This document shows positions 42,747-51,879 of a DNA stretch of 64,000 nt, one piece after another. The notes beneath the pieces were generated by a model, which was not told the DNA's origin, made no database searches, and saw nothing but the letters and a program-made list of their open reading frames with translations. Source of the DNA: Paludibacter jiangxiensis (GTDB lineage Bacteria; Bacteroidota; Bacteroidia; Bacteroidales; Paludibacteraceae); NCBI RefSeq assembly GCF_001618385.1, contig NZ_BDCR01000004.1, forward strand, positions 1-64,000. The letters run 5' to 3'. Position numbers and translations under genes: made by a program. Each line of letters starts with the position of its first letter. Position 1 is the first letter of the stretch.

Positions 42747-44003
42747 ATGAAGCAGAAATTTATCTTAATTGCAGGTTTAATCTGGGGAGCTTTTCAGCCG
42801 GTAATGGCTCAGCTTACGATAGAGAGTTGCCAGCAGAAAGCCAAGGAAAACTATCCGCTTATCAAGCAATATGATCTCATTCGGCAGACAGAAGAATATT
42901 CGCTTTCGAATGCAAACAAAGGATATTTACCTCAGTTTTCGTTGTCGGGAAAGGCAACCTATCAATCGGAGGTAACCCAATTGCCGATAAAGCTTCCGGG
43001 AATTACGGTGTCAAGTATGAGTAAGGATCAGTATCAGGCAACGGCTGAATTGAACCAACTGATATGGGACGGAGGTGTAATCAAATCCCAGAAAAATATT
43101 ACCAAAGCATCATCGTCGGTGGATGCGCAAAAAAATGAGGTCGACCTCTATGCGTTGACTGATCGTGTCAACCAATTGTTCTTCGGTGTACTATCGCTTA
43201 ACGAACAATTGGTGCAGAATGATTTGCTTCAAAAAGAATTGCAGACCAATTGCGAGAAAATTTCGGCCTATATGCAAGGAGGTATCGGAAATCAGGCAGA
43301 TCTCGATGCAATAAGGGTAGAACAGCTCAAAGCAAAACAGAGAAGAACAGAAATGGCAGCTACTCAAAAGTCGTTTTGCGATATGCTGGCAGCTTTTATC
43401 GGAGAGCCGGTTACGAAACCCAATACGTTGATTAAACCGGAGAAAAACATGGTGGCCGATACCAATAACCGTCCGGAATTAAAACTGTTTGATGCTCAGA
43501 ATTCTCTCTTCGATTCCCAAATCAGCTCGGTTAAAGCGGGCAATATGCCAAAACTCAACATGTTTGTGCAGGGTGGTGTCGGCCGGCCCGGATTGAATAT
43601 GCTTAACAATGATTTCGCTCCGTTTTATATCGGGGGTGTTCGTCTTTCGTGGAATTTCGGGGGCTTCTACACGCAGAAAAATAACCTGCGAAAAATTGAG
43701 CTGAATAAACATAGCGTCAATGTCCAAAAAGAGACGTTCTTATTCAATAGTCAACTGAAGGCGATACAGCAGAAAAATGAGATAGCCAGAATTGGGGCCG
43801 TTATTACAGACGATGACGAAATTATCAGGCTGAGAACCAATATTAAAAATGCGTCGCAGGCAAAAGTTCTGAACGGTACCTTGTCTGTGAGTGATTTAAT
43901 TCGAGATGTCAACGCAGAAAGTCAGGCGAAGCAGGATAAAGCGCTTCACGAAATACAACTCCTGCAGGCTATTTACAATCTGAAAGAAACAACTAATAAC
44001 TAA
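42747..44003 (+). CDS. TolC-family outer-membrane efflux protein
   Basis: This 418-residue protein has a signal peptide (MKQKFILIAGLIWGAFQPVMAQ). It has the TolC/OEP architecture of long alpha-helical hairpins and short strands, with regions such as QKNITKASSSVDAQKNEVDLYALTDRVNQLFFGVL and the second copy at ~270-350. It should form the trimeric outer-membrane channel and periplasmic tunnel of the exporter encoded next to it. It is slightly shorter than typical RND-linked TolC proteins, as is usual for those linked to ABC exporters. Confidence 0.92.
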   Translation: MKQKFILIAGLIWGAFQPVMAQLTIESCQQKAKENYPLIKQYDLIRQTEEYSLSNANKGYLPQFSLSGKATYQSEVTQLPIKLPGITVSSMSKDQYQATAELNQLIWDGGVIKSQKNITKASSSVDAQKNEVDLYALTDRVNQLFFGVLSLNEQLVQNDLLQKELQTNCEKISAYMQGGIGNQADLDAIRVEQLKAKQRRTEMAATQKSFCDMLAAFIGEPVTKPNTLIKPEKNMVADTNNRPELKLFDAQNSLFDSQISSVKAGNMPKLNMFVQGGVGRPGLNMLNNDFAPFYIGGVRLSWNFGGFYTQKNNLRKIELNKHSVNVQKETFLFNSQLKAIQQKNEIARIGAVITDDDEIIRLRTNIKNASQAKVLNGTLSVSDLIRDVNAESQAKQDKALHEIQLLQAIYNLKETTNN

Positions 44004-44047
44004 GCGTATATTTTGCTTTTGAAATAAACAATAGAAAATAGAATAAT

Positions 44048-44959
44048 ATGGAAACTAAGAAGTTACTCTACATTCTTGTTGCAGCGAGTTCTTTGGCAAC
44101 GGGACTCACATCGTGTCATGGCTCTAAAATTCAATCGGATGCTTCAGGAACGTTTGAGGCTACAGAAGTGATTGTTTCATCCGAAGCCAACGGAAAGATT
44201 CTCTCTTTCGCTGCGGAAGAAGGCAGCACTCTGGAAGCCGGTCAGGTTATCGGCACAATTGATAGCACCCAGCTTTACCTGAAGAAAAAACAGTTACTCG
44301 CAAGTGTGCAGGCCGTACAAAGCCGCCGCCCGGAAATCAGCAAACAGATAGCGTCACTCCAGCAGCAAATTGCAACGCAGAAAACAGAAAAGCACCGTTT
44401 TGAAAATCTGGTAAAGGCAGGCGCTGCAAATCAAAAACAGCTTGACGATATTAATTCAGGACTGGCTGTGCTGGAAAAACAGCTGGTTGCGCAACAGTCG
44501 TCGCTTTCCACTTCCGATCGAGGAATGATTGAAGATGCGGCTGCATTCAGGGCACAGATAGACCAGCTGAACGACCAGCTTGCAAAGTGCCGTGTTGTGA
44601 ATCCTCTTTCAGGCACAGTGCTTACCAAATATGTGGAATCGAATGAAGTTACAGCTCAGGGCAAGCCTCTCTATAAAATAGCAGACACGGGTAATATGAA
44701 ATTGCGTGCTTATGTAACAAATGGGCAGCTGTCAGAAATTAAACTGGGTCAGGTTGTGAAAGTTTATATTGATAAAGGGGATAACGACACCAAAGAATAT
44801 TCCGGCAAGATTGAGTGGATTTCCGACAAAGCAGAATTTACACCCAAAACCATCCAGACAAAAGACGAGCGCGCAAATCTGGTGTATGCCGTAAAGATTG
44901 CCGTAAAAAACGACGGCCTGATTAAAATAGGAATGTACGGCGAAGTGAAATTCAACTAA
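44048..44959 (+). CDS. HlyD/MacA-type periplasmic adaptor lipoprotein
   Basis: This 303-residue membrane fusion protein has a lipoprotein signal (MKTKK-like start, lipobox G-L-T-S-C near residue 22). The first half-lipoyl (ATEVIVSSEANGKILSFAAEEGSTLEAGQVIGTIDS) precedes a coiled-coil hairpin (~75-165), the second half-lipoyl (VVNPLSGTVLTKYVESNEVTAQGKPLYKIAD) and a beta barrel. It links the inner-membrane ABC complex to the TolC-like channel. It corresponds to E. coli YbhG in order and size. The following gap (44960-45000) has AATTTGAAAATTTGAAG micro-repeats. Confidence 0.93.
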   Translation: METKKLLYILVAASSLATGLTSCHGSKIQSDASGTFEATEVIVSSEANGKILSFAAEEGSTLEAGQVIGTIDSTQLYLKKKQLLASVQAVQSRRPEISKQIASLQQQIATQKTEKHRFENLVKAGAANQKQLDDINSGLAVLEKQLVAQQSSLSTSDRGMIEDAAAFRAQIDQLNDQLAKCRVVNPLSGTVLTKYVESNEVTAQGKPLYKIADTGNMKLRAYVTNGQLSEIKLGQVVKVYIDKGDNDTKEYSGKIEWISDKAEFTPKTIQTKDERANLVYAVKIAVKNDGLIKIGMYGEVKFN

Positions 44960-45000
44960 TTTGAAAATTTGAAGAGATTGAATTTTTCAAATTGATCTTT

Positions 45001-45933
45001 ATGTCTTTACAAAACAATATACAAGCAATGATTCCTGTTCAGTGTCGATCGTTGAATAAAACCTATAAGAAGATACCCGCGTTGCAGGATGTCAGCTTTG
45101 AGGTTAATCCCGGGGAGCTCTTCGGTATTATCGGACCTGACGGAGCTGGAAAAACTACCTTGTTCCGCATTCTTACCACTCTTTTATTGCCGGCAAGTGG
45201 TTCTGCAACGGTGGATGGTTACGATGTGGTGAAGGACTACAAAGAAATTCGCAAGCGGGTAGGGTATATGCCGGGTCGGTTTTCTCTGTATCAGGATTTG
45301 AGCGTGGAAGAGAACCTTACTTTTTTTGCTTCTGTGTTCAATACCACCATTGAAGAGAATTACGACCTCATTAAGGACATCTATTGCCAGATTGAACCTT
45401 TTAAAAAACGCCGTGCCGGAGCATTGTCGGGCGGAATGAAGCAGAAACTGGCGTTAAGCTGTGCTTTGATTCACAGGCCATCGGTTTTATTTCTCGACGA
45501 ACCGACTACAGGCGTCGACCCGGTATCCCGAAAAGAATTTTGGGAGATATTGAAGAAACTGAAGCAGGAAGGTATTACGATTCTTGTTTCGACACCTTAC
45601 ATGGATGAAGCGAGTCTTTGCGATCGTATCGCGCTCATTAATAATGGAAAAATACTCAAAATAGACACTCCTGAAAATATCACCAATCAGTTTGGTAAAA
45701 TTCTGTGGACGTTGCAAAGTCGCAATATGCACACCCTTTTGATCGATTTGAGGGAGCATCCGGCAATTGGTAGCTGTTTTGCATTTGGTGATACACATCA
45801 TGTTACAATTACGAATGAACAATTAAAGATGGATGATCTAAAAGCATATCTTGAAGGCAAAGGCCACGTTGACATTGTGATCAGACCTGCCGGGGCGACC
45901 ATTGAAGATTGTTTTATGGATCTGCTGAAATAA
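45001..45933 (+). CDS. ABC transporter ATP-binding protein (first of two NBDs)
   Basis: ATG 45001 is used; an upstream TTG at 44992 is unlikely and ATG 45028 is also possible. About 310 residues, with Walker A GPDGAGKTTLF near 46, the Q-loop region YMPGRFSLYQDLSVEENL, signature ALSGGMKQKLALS, Walker B VLFLDEPTTGVDP and an H-loop-region variant in which the usual His is replaced (ILVSTPYMDEASL). The switch His is thus Pro/Tyr here, so this site may be non-canonical. It is the counterpart of the N-terminal NBD of E. coli YbhF. It would power export together with the second NBD. Confidence 0.92.
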   Translation: MSLQNNIQAMIPVQCRSLNKTYKKIPALQDVSFEVNPGELFGIIGPDGAGKTTLFRILTTLLLPASGSATVDGYDVVKDYKEIRKRVGYMPGRFSLYQDLSVEENLTFFASVFNTTIEENYDLIKDIYCQIEPFKKRRAGALSGGMKQKLALSCALIHRPSVLFLDEPTTGVDPVSRKEFWEILKKLKQEGITILVSTPYMDEASLCDRIALINNGKILKIDTPENITNQFGKILWTLQSRNMHTLLIDLREHPAIGSCFAFGDTHHVTITNEQLKMDDLKAYLEGKGHVDIVIRPAGATIEDCFMDLLK

Positions 45934-45940
45934 AAATATT

Positions 45941-46693
45941 ATGATAGACCAATCAATCAACGTGATTCAAGTCGACAATCTGGTGAAGCGGTTTGGCCAT
46001 TTCACAGCAGTTGATCATATTACTTTTGATGTGAAACAAGGCGAAATATTTGGTTTCCTTGGGGCTAACGGAGCCGGTAAAACTACAGCCATGCGGATGC
46101 TCTGCGGACTGAGTAAACCCACCGAGGGTCATGGACGTGTGGCTGGCTTTGATATTGACCGTGAGGTAGAAAAGGTGAAAGCCAGTATCGGCTACATGAG
46201 CCAGAAGTTTTCGCTCTACAACGACCTGAAAGTATGGGAAAATATTCGCTTGTTTGCCGGTATTTACGGGATGCGCGATAAAGAGATTGCACAGAAGACG
46301 GATGCTTTATTACAGCGCCTCAATTTTACCTCCGAACGGAATACCCTGGTAAAAGAGCTTCCGCTTGGATGGAAACAGAAACTGGCTTTTTCGGTTTCTA
46401 TATTTCATCAGCCGAAAGTTGTTTTTCTTGACGAACCCACAGGGGGCGTCGATCCGGTGACACGCCGCCAGTTTTGGGAGCTGATTTACGAAGCAACATC
46501 AGAGGGTATAACTGTTTTTGTAACAACGCACTATATGGATGAGGCGGAATATTGCAACCGTGTTTCCATAATGGTTGACGGTCAAATAAAGGCGCTTGAT
46601 ACCCCCGGTAATCTGAAACGGCAGTTTGAAGCTGATACTATGGATAGCGTTTTTCACCGGTTAGCCCGCAATGCCACGAGAAGCGATAATTAG
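45941..46693 (+). CDS. ABC transporter ATP-binding protein (second of two NBDs)
   Basis: This 250-residue NBD has Walker A GANGAGKTTAMRML, Q-loop SYMSQKFSLYNDLKVWENI-type segment, Walker B VVFLDEPTGGVDP and a normal H-loop (TTHYMDEAEYCNR). The signature is degenerate, ELPLGWKQKLAFS in place of LSGGQ, which is standard for the C-terminal NBD of YbhF-like proteins. It starts 7 bases after the first NBD gene. Together the two genes look like a split YbhF, with each half supplying one canonical and one altered motif set. Confidence 0.93.
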   Translation: MIDQSINVIQVDNLVKRFGHFTAVDHITFDVKQGEIFGFLGANGAGKTTAMRMLCGLSKPTEGHGRVAGFDIDREVEKVKASIGYMSQKFSLYNDLKVWENIRLFAGIYGMRDKEIAQKTDALLQRLNFTSERNTLVKELPLGWKQKLAFSVSIFHQPKVVFLDEPTGGVDPVTRRQFWELIYEATSEGITVFVTTHYMDEAEYCNRVSIMVDGQIKALDTPGNLKRQFEADTMDSVFHRLARNATRSDN

Positions 46694-46716
46694 CAATTAA
46701 CAAAGAATAGTGAATA

Positions 46717-47871
46717 ATGAATGCACTAAAAAACATATTCCAACCCATTCAGCGATTAATTAACCGAAGCGTTTTCCTTGTCTTTGTCAGGAAGGAATTC
46801 TACCATATTTTTCGTGACAAGCGAACAATGCTCATATTGCTGGGAATGCCTATCATTCAACTTATTCTGTTTGGTTTTGCTATTACCAACGAAGTGAAAA
46901 ATGCCAAAGTTGTAGTGCTCGATCCTTCGAATGATGTTGCAACCCGGCGAATTGTCAATCAAATTGATGCAAGTCAGTACTTTACCGTTGTGCGCTATGT
47001 GAAAAGCCAACAGGAGCTGACACATGCTTTTCAGGATGGAAATATCAGTATGGCCGTCGTATTTGACGAACGGTTCAACGAGAACCTGCTCCATACCGGC
47101 AAAGCCCAGTTGCAATTGCTGACTGATGCTACCGATCCCAATATGGCTACGCAGTTGGTACAATATGCATCCTCCATTATTGGCGACTATCAGCAGGAGT
47201 TGATGGAGCAAAACAAGGTTCCGTATCAGATTCAACCGGAGGTAAAGTTGCTTTATAACCCTCAGATGAAAGCGGCCTACAACTTTGTGCCGGGAGTGTT
47301 GGGAATGATTCTGATGCTGATTTGTGCCATGATGACCTCAATTGCCATTGTGCGCGAAAAAGAGATGGGAACAATGGAGATTCTACTGGTGTCGCCCATG
47401 AAACCAATTTATATTATTCTGGCCAAGGCCGTTCCGTATTTCACTTTGTCGGCCATCAATCTTATCACAGTGTTATTGCTGGCGGTTTTCGTTCTTAATG
47501 TGCCGGTTGCCGGAAGTCTTATCTGGTTGTTTGTCGTGTCGCTGCTATTCATATTTGTCTCGCTTTCCATCGGGTTACTGGTGTCCACACTGGTGAGTTC
47601 TCAAATGGCTGCTATGCTGGCATCTGCTATGGGATTGATGCTGCCGGTTATCCTTTTGTCGGGGATGATTTACCCGATTGAAAATATGCCTGCGATCTTG
47701 CAAGGTATTTCCAATATAATACCGGCACGATGGTATATTTCGGCAGTAAAAGGCCTGATGATTAAAGGGGTGGGGATTGCCGCCGTGGGCAAAGAGGTGA
47801 CAGTGCTTTTTGTTATGGTAGTCGTCCTGATCACTGTCAGCATGAAGAAGTTTAAAATCAGATTAGAATAA
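46717..47871 (+). CDS. ABC-2 type permease (first)
   Basis: This 384-residue ABC-2 permease has one N-terminal helix (~35-55), a large extracytoplasmic domain (~60-185) and five C-terminal helices including the motif VREKEMGTMEILLVSPMKPIYIILAKAVPYF. That is the conserved E-x-G-T-M-E-x-L-x-x-x-P signature of ABC-2 exporters. It probably pairs with the next permease to form the heterodimeric channel, as YbhS/YbhR do. The substrate is not defined; cationic drugs or lipophilic compounds are possible. Confidence 0.92.
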   Translation: MNALKNIFQPIQRLINRSVFLVFVRKEFYHIFRDKRTMLILLGMPIIQLILFGFAITNEVKNAKVVVLDPSNDVATRRIVNQIDASQYFTVVRYVKSQQELTHAFQDGNISMAVVFDERFNENLLHTGKAQLQLLTDATDPNMATQLVQYASSIIGDYQQELMEQNKVPYQIQPEVKLLYNPQMKAAYNFVPGVLGMILMLICAMMTSIAIVREKEMGTMEILLVSPMKPIYIILAKAVPYFTLSAINLITVLLLAVFVLNVPVAGSLIWLFVVSLLFIFVSLSIGLLVSTLVSSQMAAMLASAMGLMLPVILLSGMIYPIENMPAILQGISNIIPARWYISAVKGLMIKGVGIAAVGKEVTVLFVMVVVLITVSMKKFKIRLE

Positions 47872-47876
47872 TTGAT

Positions 47877-48989
47877 ATGCTACGTTTTTTAATCGAAAAA
47901 GAGTTCAAACAATTGTTGCGCAATCCCTTTTTGCCACGTATGATTGTGATGTTTCCCGTCATGGTTTTGCTGGTGTTTCCCTGGGCGGCCAACTTTGAAA
48001 TCAGCAATATTAATCTCAGTATTGTCGATCACGATCATAGTAGTTTTTCTCAACGATTGACGCAGAAGATCGTTTCTTCGGGTTATTTCCGACTGACGGA
48101 TGTTTCGCCCGGATATGATCAGGCATTAAAGAGTGTTGAAAAGAACAATGCCGACGTGGTTTTGGAAATACCTCCGCGGTTTGAAAAGGAACTGGAGCGG
48201 GATCAGCATGCCAAGCTGCTGGTGGCTGCCAATACGGTGAATGGAACGAAGGGCGGTCTGAGTACCGGTTATCTGGCCAATATCATCAATGGATTTGCAT
48301 CCGATTTGCGCAAGGAATCGGGTCAAATAAGCAGGGCTTCAATTACTCCGACGATTGATATAGTTCCATACTATCGCTTCAATCCCAATCTCAACTACAA
48401 GGTGTTTATGGTTCCGGCACTGATGGTGATGGTGCTTACTATGTTGTGCGGTTTTATGCCGGCTCTCAATATTGTAAATGAAAAGGAAGCCGGAACCATG
48501 GAGCAGATCAACGTGACACCGGTTCCGAAGTTTACATTTATTGTCGCCAAGTTGTTGCCCTTCTGGATTATAGGCTCGTTGGTGATTACGGTGAGTTTTG
48601 GGGTGGCATGGCTCGTGTACGGACTGGTACCCGCCGGGCATTTCAGCACTATTTACCTTTTTGCAGCCATTTATGTGTTGGGCATCTCAGGATTCGGTCT
48701 GGTAATTTCCAACTATTCCGACACGATCCAACAAGCCATGTTTGTGATGTATTTCTTTATCATGGTGCTCATTATGCTGAGCGGATTATTTACTCCTGTT
48801 AGCAGTATGCCACAGTGGGCACAAACCATTACGGTATTTAACTCGTTGAAGTATTTTATGCAGGTAATGCGGCTTGTTTATCTGAAAGGAAGTGGTATTG
48901 CAGATATGTTGCCTCAGTTGGGCGCGCTTGTCGGTTTTGCTCTTGCCTTTAATACCTGGGCCGTATTAAGCTATAAAAAGAAGAATTGA
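47877..48989 (+). CDS. ABC-2 type permease (second)
   Basis: This 370-residue permease is paralogous to the preceding one, with the same layout and the motif VNEKEAGTMEQINVTPVPKFTFIVAKLLPFW. It starts 5 bases after the previous stop, so the two are translationally coupled. It is the last gene of the efflux operon, followed by a terminator, and corresponds to YbhR. Confidence 0.92.
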   Translation: MLRFLIEKEFKQLLRNPFLPRMIVMFPVMVLLVFPWAANFEISNINLSIVDHDHSSFSQRLTQKIVSSGYFRLTDVSPGYDQALKSVEKNNADVVLEIPPRFEKELERDQHAKLLVAANTVNGTKGGLSTGYLANIINGFASDLRKESGQISRASITPTIDIVPYYRFNPNLNYKVFMVPALMVMVLTMLCGFMPALNIVNEKEAGTMEQINVTPVPKFTFIVAKLLPFWIIGSLVITVSFGVAWLVYGLVPAGHFSTIYLFAAIYVLGISGFGLVISNYSDTIQQAMFVMYFFIMVLIMLSGLFTPVSSMPQWAQTITVFNSLKYFMQVMRLVYLKGSGIADMLPQLGALVGFALAFNTWAVLSYKKKN

Positions 48990-49056
48990 CCGGAGACGCG
49001 ATTTTCGTTGAACATAGCTTGTGCCCCTTGAATTCAATCAGGAAATTTAAAACAAT

Positions 49057-49082
49057 AAAGGAGTTGCGAAAGCAGCTCCTTT
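49057..49082 (+). terminator. Terminator of the efflux operon
   Basis: An 11-bp stem (49057-49067 with 49072-49082, one T-G wobble) closed by a GAAA tetraloop, 67 bases past the last permease stop. It lies only 22 bases from the stop of the convergent small membrane gene and may serve both strands. Confidence 0.8.
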
Positions 49083-49104
49083 GTCGTTTTGTGTAAGAAA
49101 AACA

Positions 49105-49422
49105 TTACTCAATTTCGTTCCATTCATTTTCTTCGTCACGCAGAAGGATGGCGTTGAAAATCAATTGTAATAGCAGCGTGAGAGGAACAAAGAACAGTGT
49201 GTTTATAAGAAAATAGCCGACTAAATGATGGTCTATTAACGGACAGGAAGTGCTAACCTCCAGCATGTTCTCAGCTAATACCAGCAAGGCCGGGTATAAG
49301 AAGATCAGGATACCGGTACCATAAAAGGTATATTCCCGGAGCGAATAATTCACATTGCGACAAATCATTGTCATTGCAAAAGGTACCAAAACATAGGGTA
49401 ATTCAAGCAAAAAGGCATTCAT
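49105..49422 (-). CDS. Small hypothetical membrane protein
   Basis: This 105-residue protein has about three hydrophobic segments (FLLELPYVLVPFAMTMI, GTGILIFLYPALLVLAEN, VGYFLINTLFFVPLTLLLQLIFNAILL) and a short acidic C-terminus. I recognise no family. It is a single gene between convergent operon ends with no close neighbour. The hydrophobic pattern and a proper stop next to a terminator support a real gene, but there is no homology evidence. Confidence 0.55.
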   Translation of the reverse strand: MNAFLLELPYVLVPFAMTMICRNVNYSLREYTFYGTGILIFLYPALLVLAENMLEVSTSCPLIDHHLVGYFLINTLFFVPLTLLLQLIFNAILLRDEENEWNEIE

Positions 49423-49738
49423 ACTCTTTTGTTATTCGATTAGAAAAATTAAAGGAACTCTCTTCTCGTTTGGCACATATTGAACGATGCTACTATAACG
49501 TTAACACCGCTCAATTATTATAGACATTAGACTCGCAAGGATAGAAAAAGTTTAAATGCAGAAAAAATATTAGTAGATATTTCTGTACGAAAGAAGTGGC
49601 AGCAAATGGAAGGGGAAAGTGAATCTGATAGATAGCATACAGGCGTGCTTATATCGCAGTCATTTTATAGCTCCGTCATTTAGGCCTTAGTTATAATGGT
49701 AAATGATTATTTATTAGGTATGTATTGGTATGATGGTT

Positions 49739-49970
49739 GGCGAAGCCAGACCCGAAGGGTAAACAAAAATTCCAAACCGACGGAAAGCTGTTTGAGTGAG
49801 TAGGCCAACTACAGAAAATTGTAAACGAGGAAAAGTTTCATGGCTGAACGAACGAGTTCTTTTATGTGATATATGTTTATTTTTTAAGGACACATAGAAC
49901 TCGTGCCTCGTTTCCGTCACTGTTTTTGCTTACTTTTTGCGTCAAAAAGTAAGGCCTGCCGCAGGCAAAG
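49739..49970 (+). repeat. Interspersed element, subfamily 2, copy C (with internal insertion)
   Basis: It begins CGAAGCCAGACCCGAAGGG and ends with a core TTTTTGCTTACTTTTTG-CGT-CAAAAAGTAAGG and a GCCTGCCGCAGGC palindrome. It matches the reverse complement of 59709-59885, apart from an extra ~50 bp at about 49861-49910 whose ends form an inverted repeat (ACGAGTTCT 49852-49860 with AGAACTCGT 49896-49904). The rest of the 49423-50026 gap holds no gene that I can see. Confidence 0.85.
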
Positions 49971-50026
49971 AACAAATTTGTTTTTATGAAGTTATCTTCA
50001 ATCTTTAATAATATAATCTCTAATTA

Positions 50027-51820
50027 TCAGTCTATTATTTCCATTTTCTTCATCAGGAAAGAAGCGTTGAGCTTTTTACTGATGCCGTCCTTCAGCTTGT
50101 AATCAAAGAACAGCTGATCGTCCGTCAATTCCACTTCAAAACAATGGTTTGAAACGTAATCCGGATACTTTTGCTCCATATTGCCGATTACCAGGTCGTG
50201 GGTGGCGATGATTACCATTGTGTTCAGACTGATGAGTTTATCCAGCAGCCCTAAAGAGCCCGTCTGTTTGTCTTTGGTGTTGGTGCCGCGCAGTATTTCG
50301 TCGAGGATGACCAGCGTGCGGGGATTTTGCTCCACCTGTTCAATGATCTCTTTCAGGCGAACGAGCTCGGCATAGAAATAGGATTCGTGATTTGCGAGCG
50401 AATCCTGTATTTTGATGCTCGACAGAATGTTGCAGGGAGTAAACTCAAACTGTTTTGCAGGCACCGGCGCTCCGTTCATTGCCAGTATAAGGTTGACGGC
50501 CACGGTGCGCAGAAAGGTGCTTTTGCCGGCCATATTTGCGCCGGTAATGATCACCACCGAAGGAGTGCCCGAAATGGTGATGGAGTTATTGACACGACCT
50601 GCGGGCGGCAGCAGGGGATGCCCCATGTCGGAGGCAATTATCCTGAACTCATCTTGCGTAATAGCCGGATAAACAGTCTGTTCGCCATTGTTGAAAGCAA
50701 AAGTTGCCAGACTTACTAATTTGTCGATTTCGGTCATCGTTGAGAACCAACCGTTAACGTCTTGCTTGTACTTTGCTTTCCAACGCAACAGCCGGTAGTA
50801 AACATGAATGTCGAATAAGAAGAAAGCGTTGAGTAATGCTGCCAGCAATACGTTGTCCCGAATGTCGAACAAGGCCAGAACACGAAAAAGGGAATTAAGT
50901 GCACTACTGGCTTTTTGTTCTTTGCCAAACAATGCTTTTTGCAAGGTTTGGAGGTATTCCGATGCAAACTGTTCTTCCTCTATCAGACTGAACAAATGCT
51001 TAAATTTAGCGAAGGTTCCGGATATGTTTTCCAGTTGAGAATGTGCCTTGATAATACGTTTGCTTTGCTTGCCCACAACCAGTATCGAAACAAAAAGAGG
51101 AAAGCCTAACGAAGCCCAGGTAAGGATATTGAGCGCTGCAAGGGTCGTCCATACGATGTTGATGAATGCCAGCACGGTTGCGGTTCGTACCACGCCTGAA
51201 TAGCTCTCATCCGGTTCGGCCAGCCACGATTGCAAAGCATTGGCTTCGTGTCCGTTTTCTTTATACGATTTGCCGTTTGCCTGAAAGTCCTGTATGAAAT
51301 TGTTCTTTTGACAGAGTTCCCCGATGGCCGCCTGCTTGCGGAGTATATCAGCAGCATCGGTGTTTTGGGTACAAAGCGCTTTTGCCAATGCCGCTTTACC
51401 GCCACGGGTCGAACTTCTGTTGATATATTGATAAAGCGATCCTGTTCCGAAAAGGTCAAAATCGTTTGCCAGAAAAGGATTGATGGTAGCAAATTCGCTG
51501 CCGGTTTCCCTTTGCTGATAGTTATGATCCAGAAAGAGCAGTTCGTCTTTGTTCACCTGCACCTTATGTGTGAGGAACGTGATTTTGTCTTCGAGGCGGA
51601 GGTTGCGGTTGACGAGAATGGTAAATGCCACCAGAGAAAAAAGCGAAGCAATAATGGCCGGGGCGAGGTGACCGGCGGTAAAGAAAAGTATCAGAAAGCC
51701 CGCAAATCCCACAAAGGCAATAAGACGAGCCCATGATAACAGTCGGCTTTTTTTCTTCAGGAGTGCGAGGTCGTTTTCAAGAGAGACAATCCTCTCCGAG
51801 TAGTAAGTATGTGGATTCAT
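50027..51820 (-). CDS. MutS-family ATPase with N-terminal membrane segments
   Basis: This 597-residue protein has two transmembrane helices near the N-terminus (~25-70, LIAFVGFAGFLILFF and PAIIASLFSLVAFTILV). A lever/core-type helical region comes next. The MutS-type ATPase domain has Walker A VVIITGANMAGKSTFLRT near 430, Walker B TLVILDEILRGTNTKDK and the His of IIATHDL. The DNA mismatch-recognition domain I is absent, so this is not a mismatch-repair MutS but the Bacteroidota MutS-related membrane group. Its role is unknown; a membrane-linked DNA- or nucleotide-related ATPase is inference. Confidence 0.88.
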   Translation of the reverse strand: MNPHTYYSERIVSLENDLALLKKKSRLLSWARLIAFVGFAGFLILFFTAGHLAPAIIASLFSLVAFTILVNRNLRLEDKITFLTHKVQVNKDELLFLDHNYQQRETGSEFATINPFLANDFDLFGTGSLYQYINRSSTRGGKAALAKALCTQNTDAADILRKQAAIGELCQKNNFIQDFQANGKSYKENGHEANALQSWLAEPDESYSGVVRTATVLAFINIVWTTLAALNILTWASLGFPLFVSILVVGKQSKRIIKAHSQLENISGTFAKFKHLFSLIEEEQFASEYLQTLQKALFGKEQKASSALNSLFRVLALFDIRDNVLLAALLNAFFLFDIHVYYRLLRWKAKYKQDVNGWFSTMTEIDKLVSLATFAFNNGEQTVYPAITQDEFRIIASDMGHPLLPPAGRVNNSITISGTPSVVIITGANMAGKSTFLRTVAVNLILAMNGAPVPAKQFEFTPCNILSSIKIQDSLANHESYFYAELVRLKEIIEQVEQNPRTLVILDEILRGTNTKDKQTGSLGLLDKLISLNTMVIIATHDLVIGNMEQKYPDYVSNHCFEVELTDDQLFFDYKLKDGISKKLNASFLMKKMEIID

Positions 51821-51879
51821 TGCAAATGCGCGTTATTGTTTTTAGGTCTGCAAATAAACAAATAATTGTTGAGAAATGA

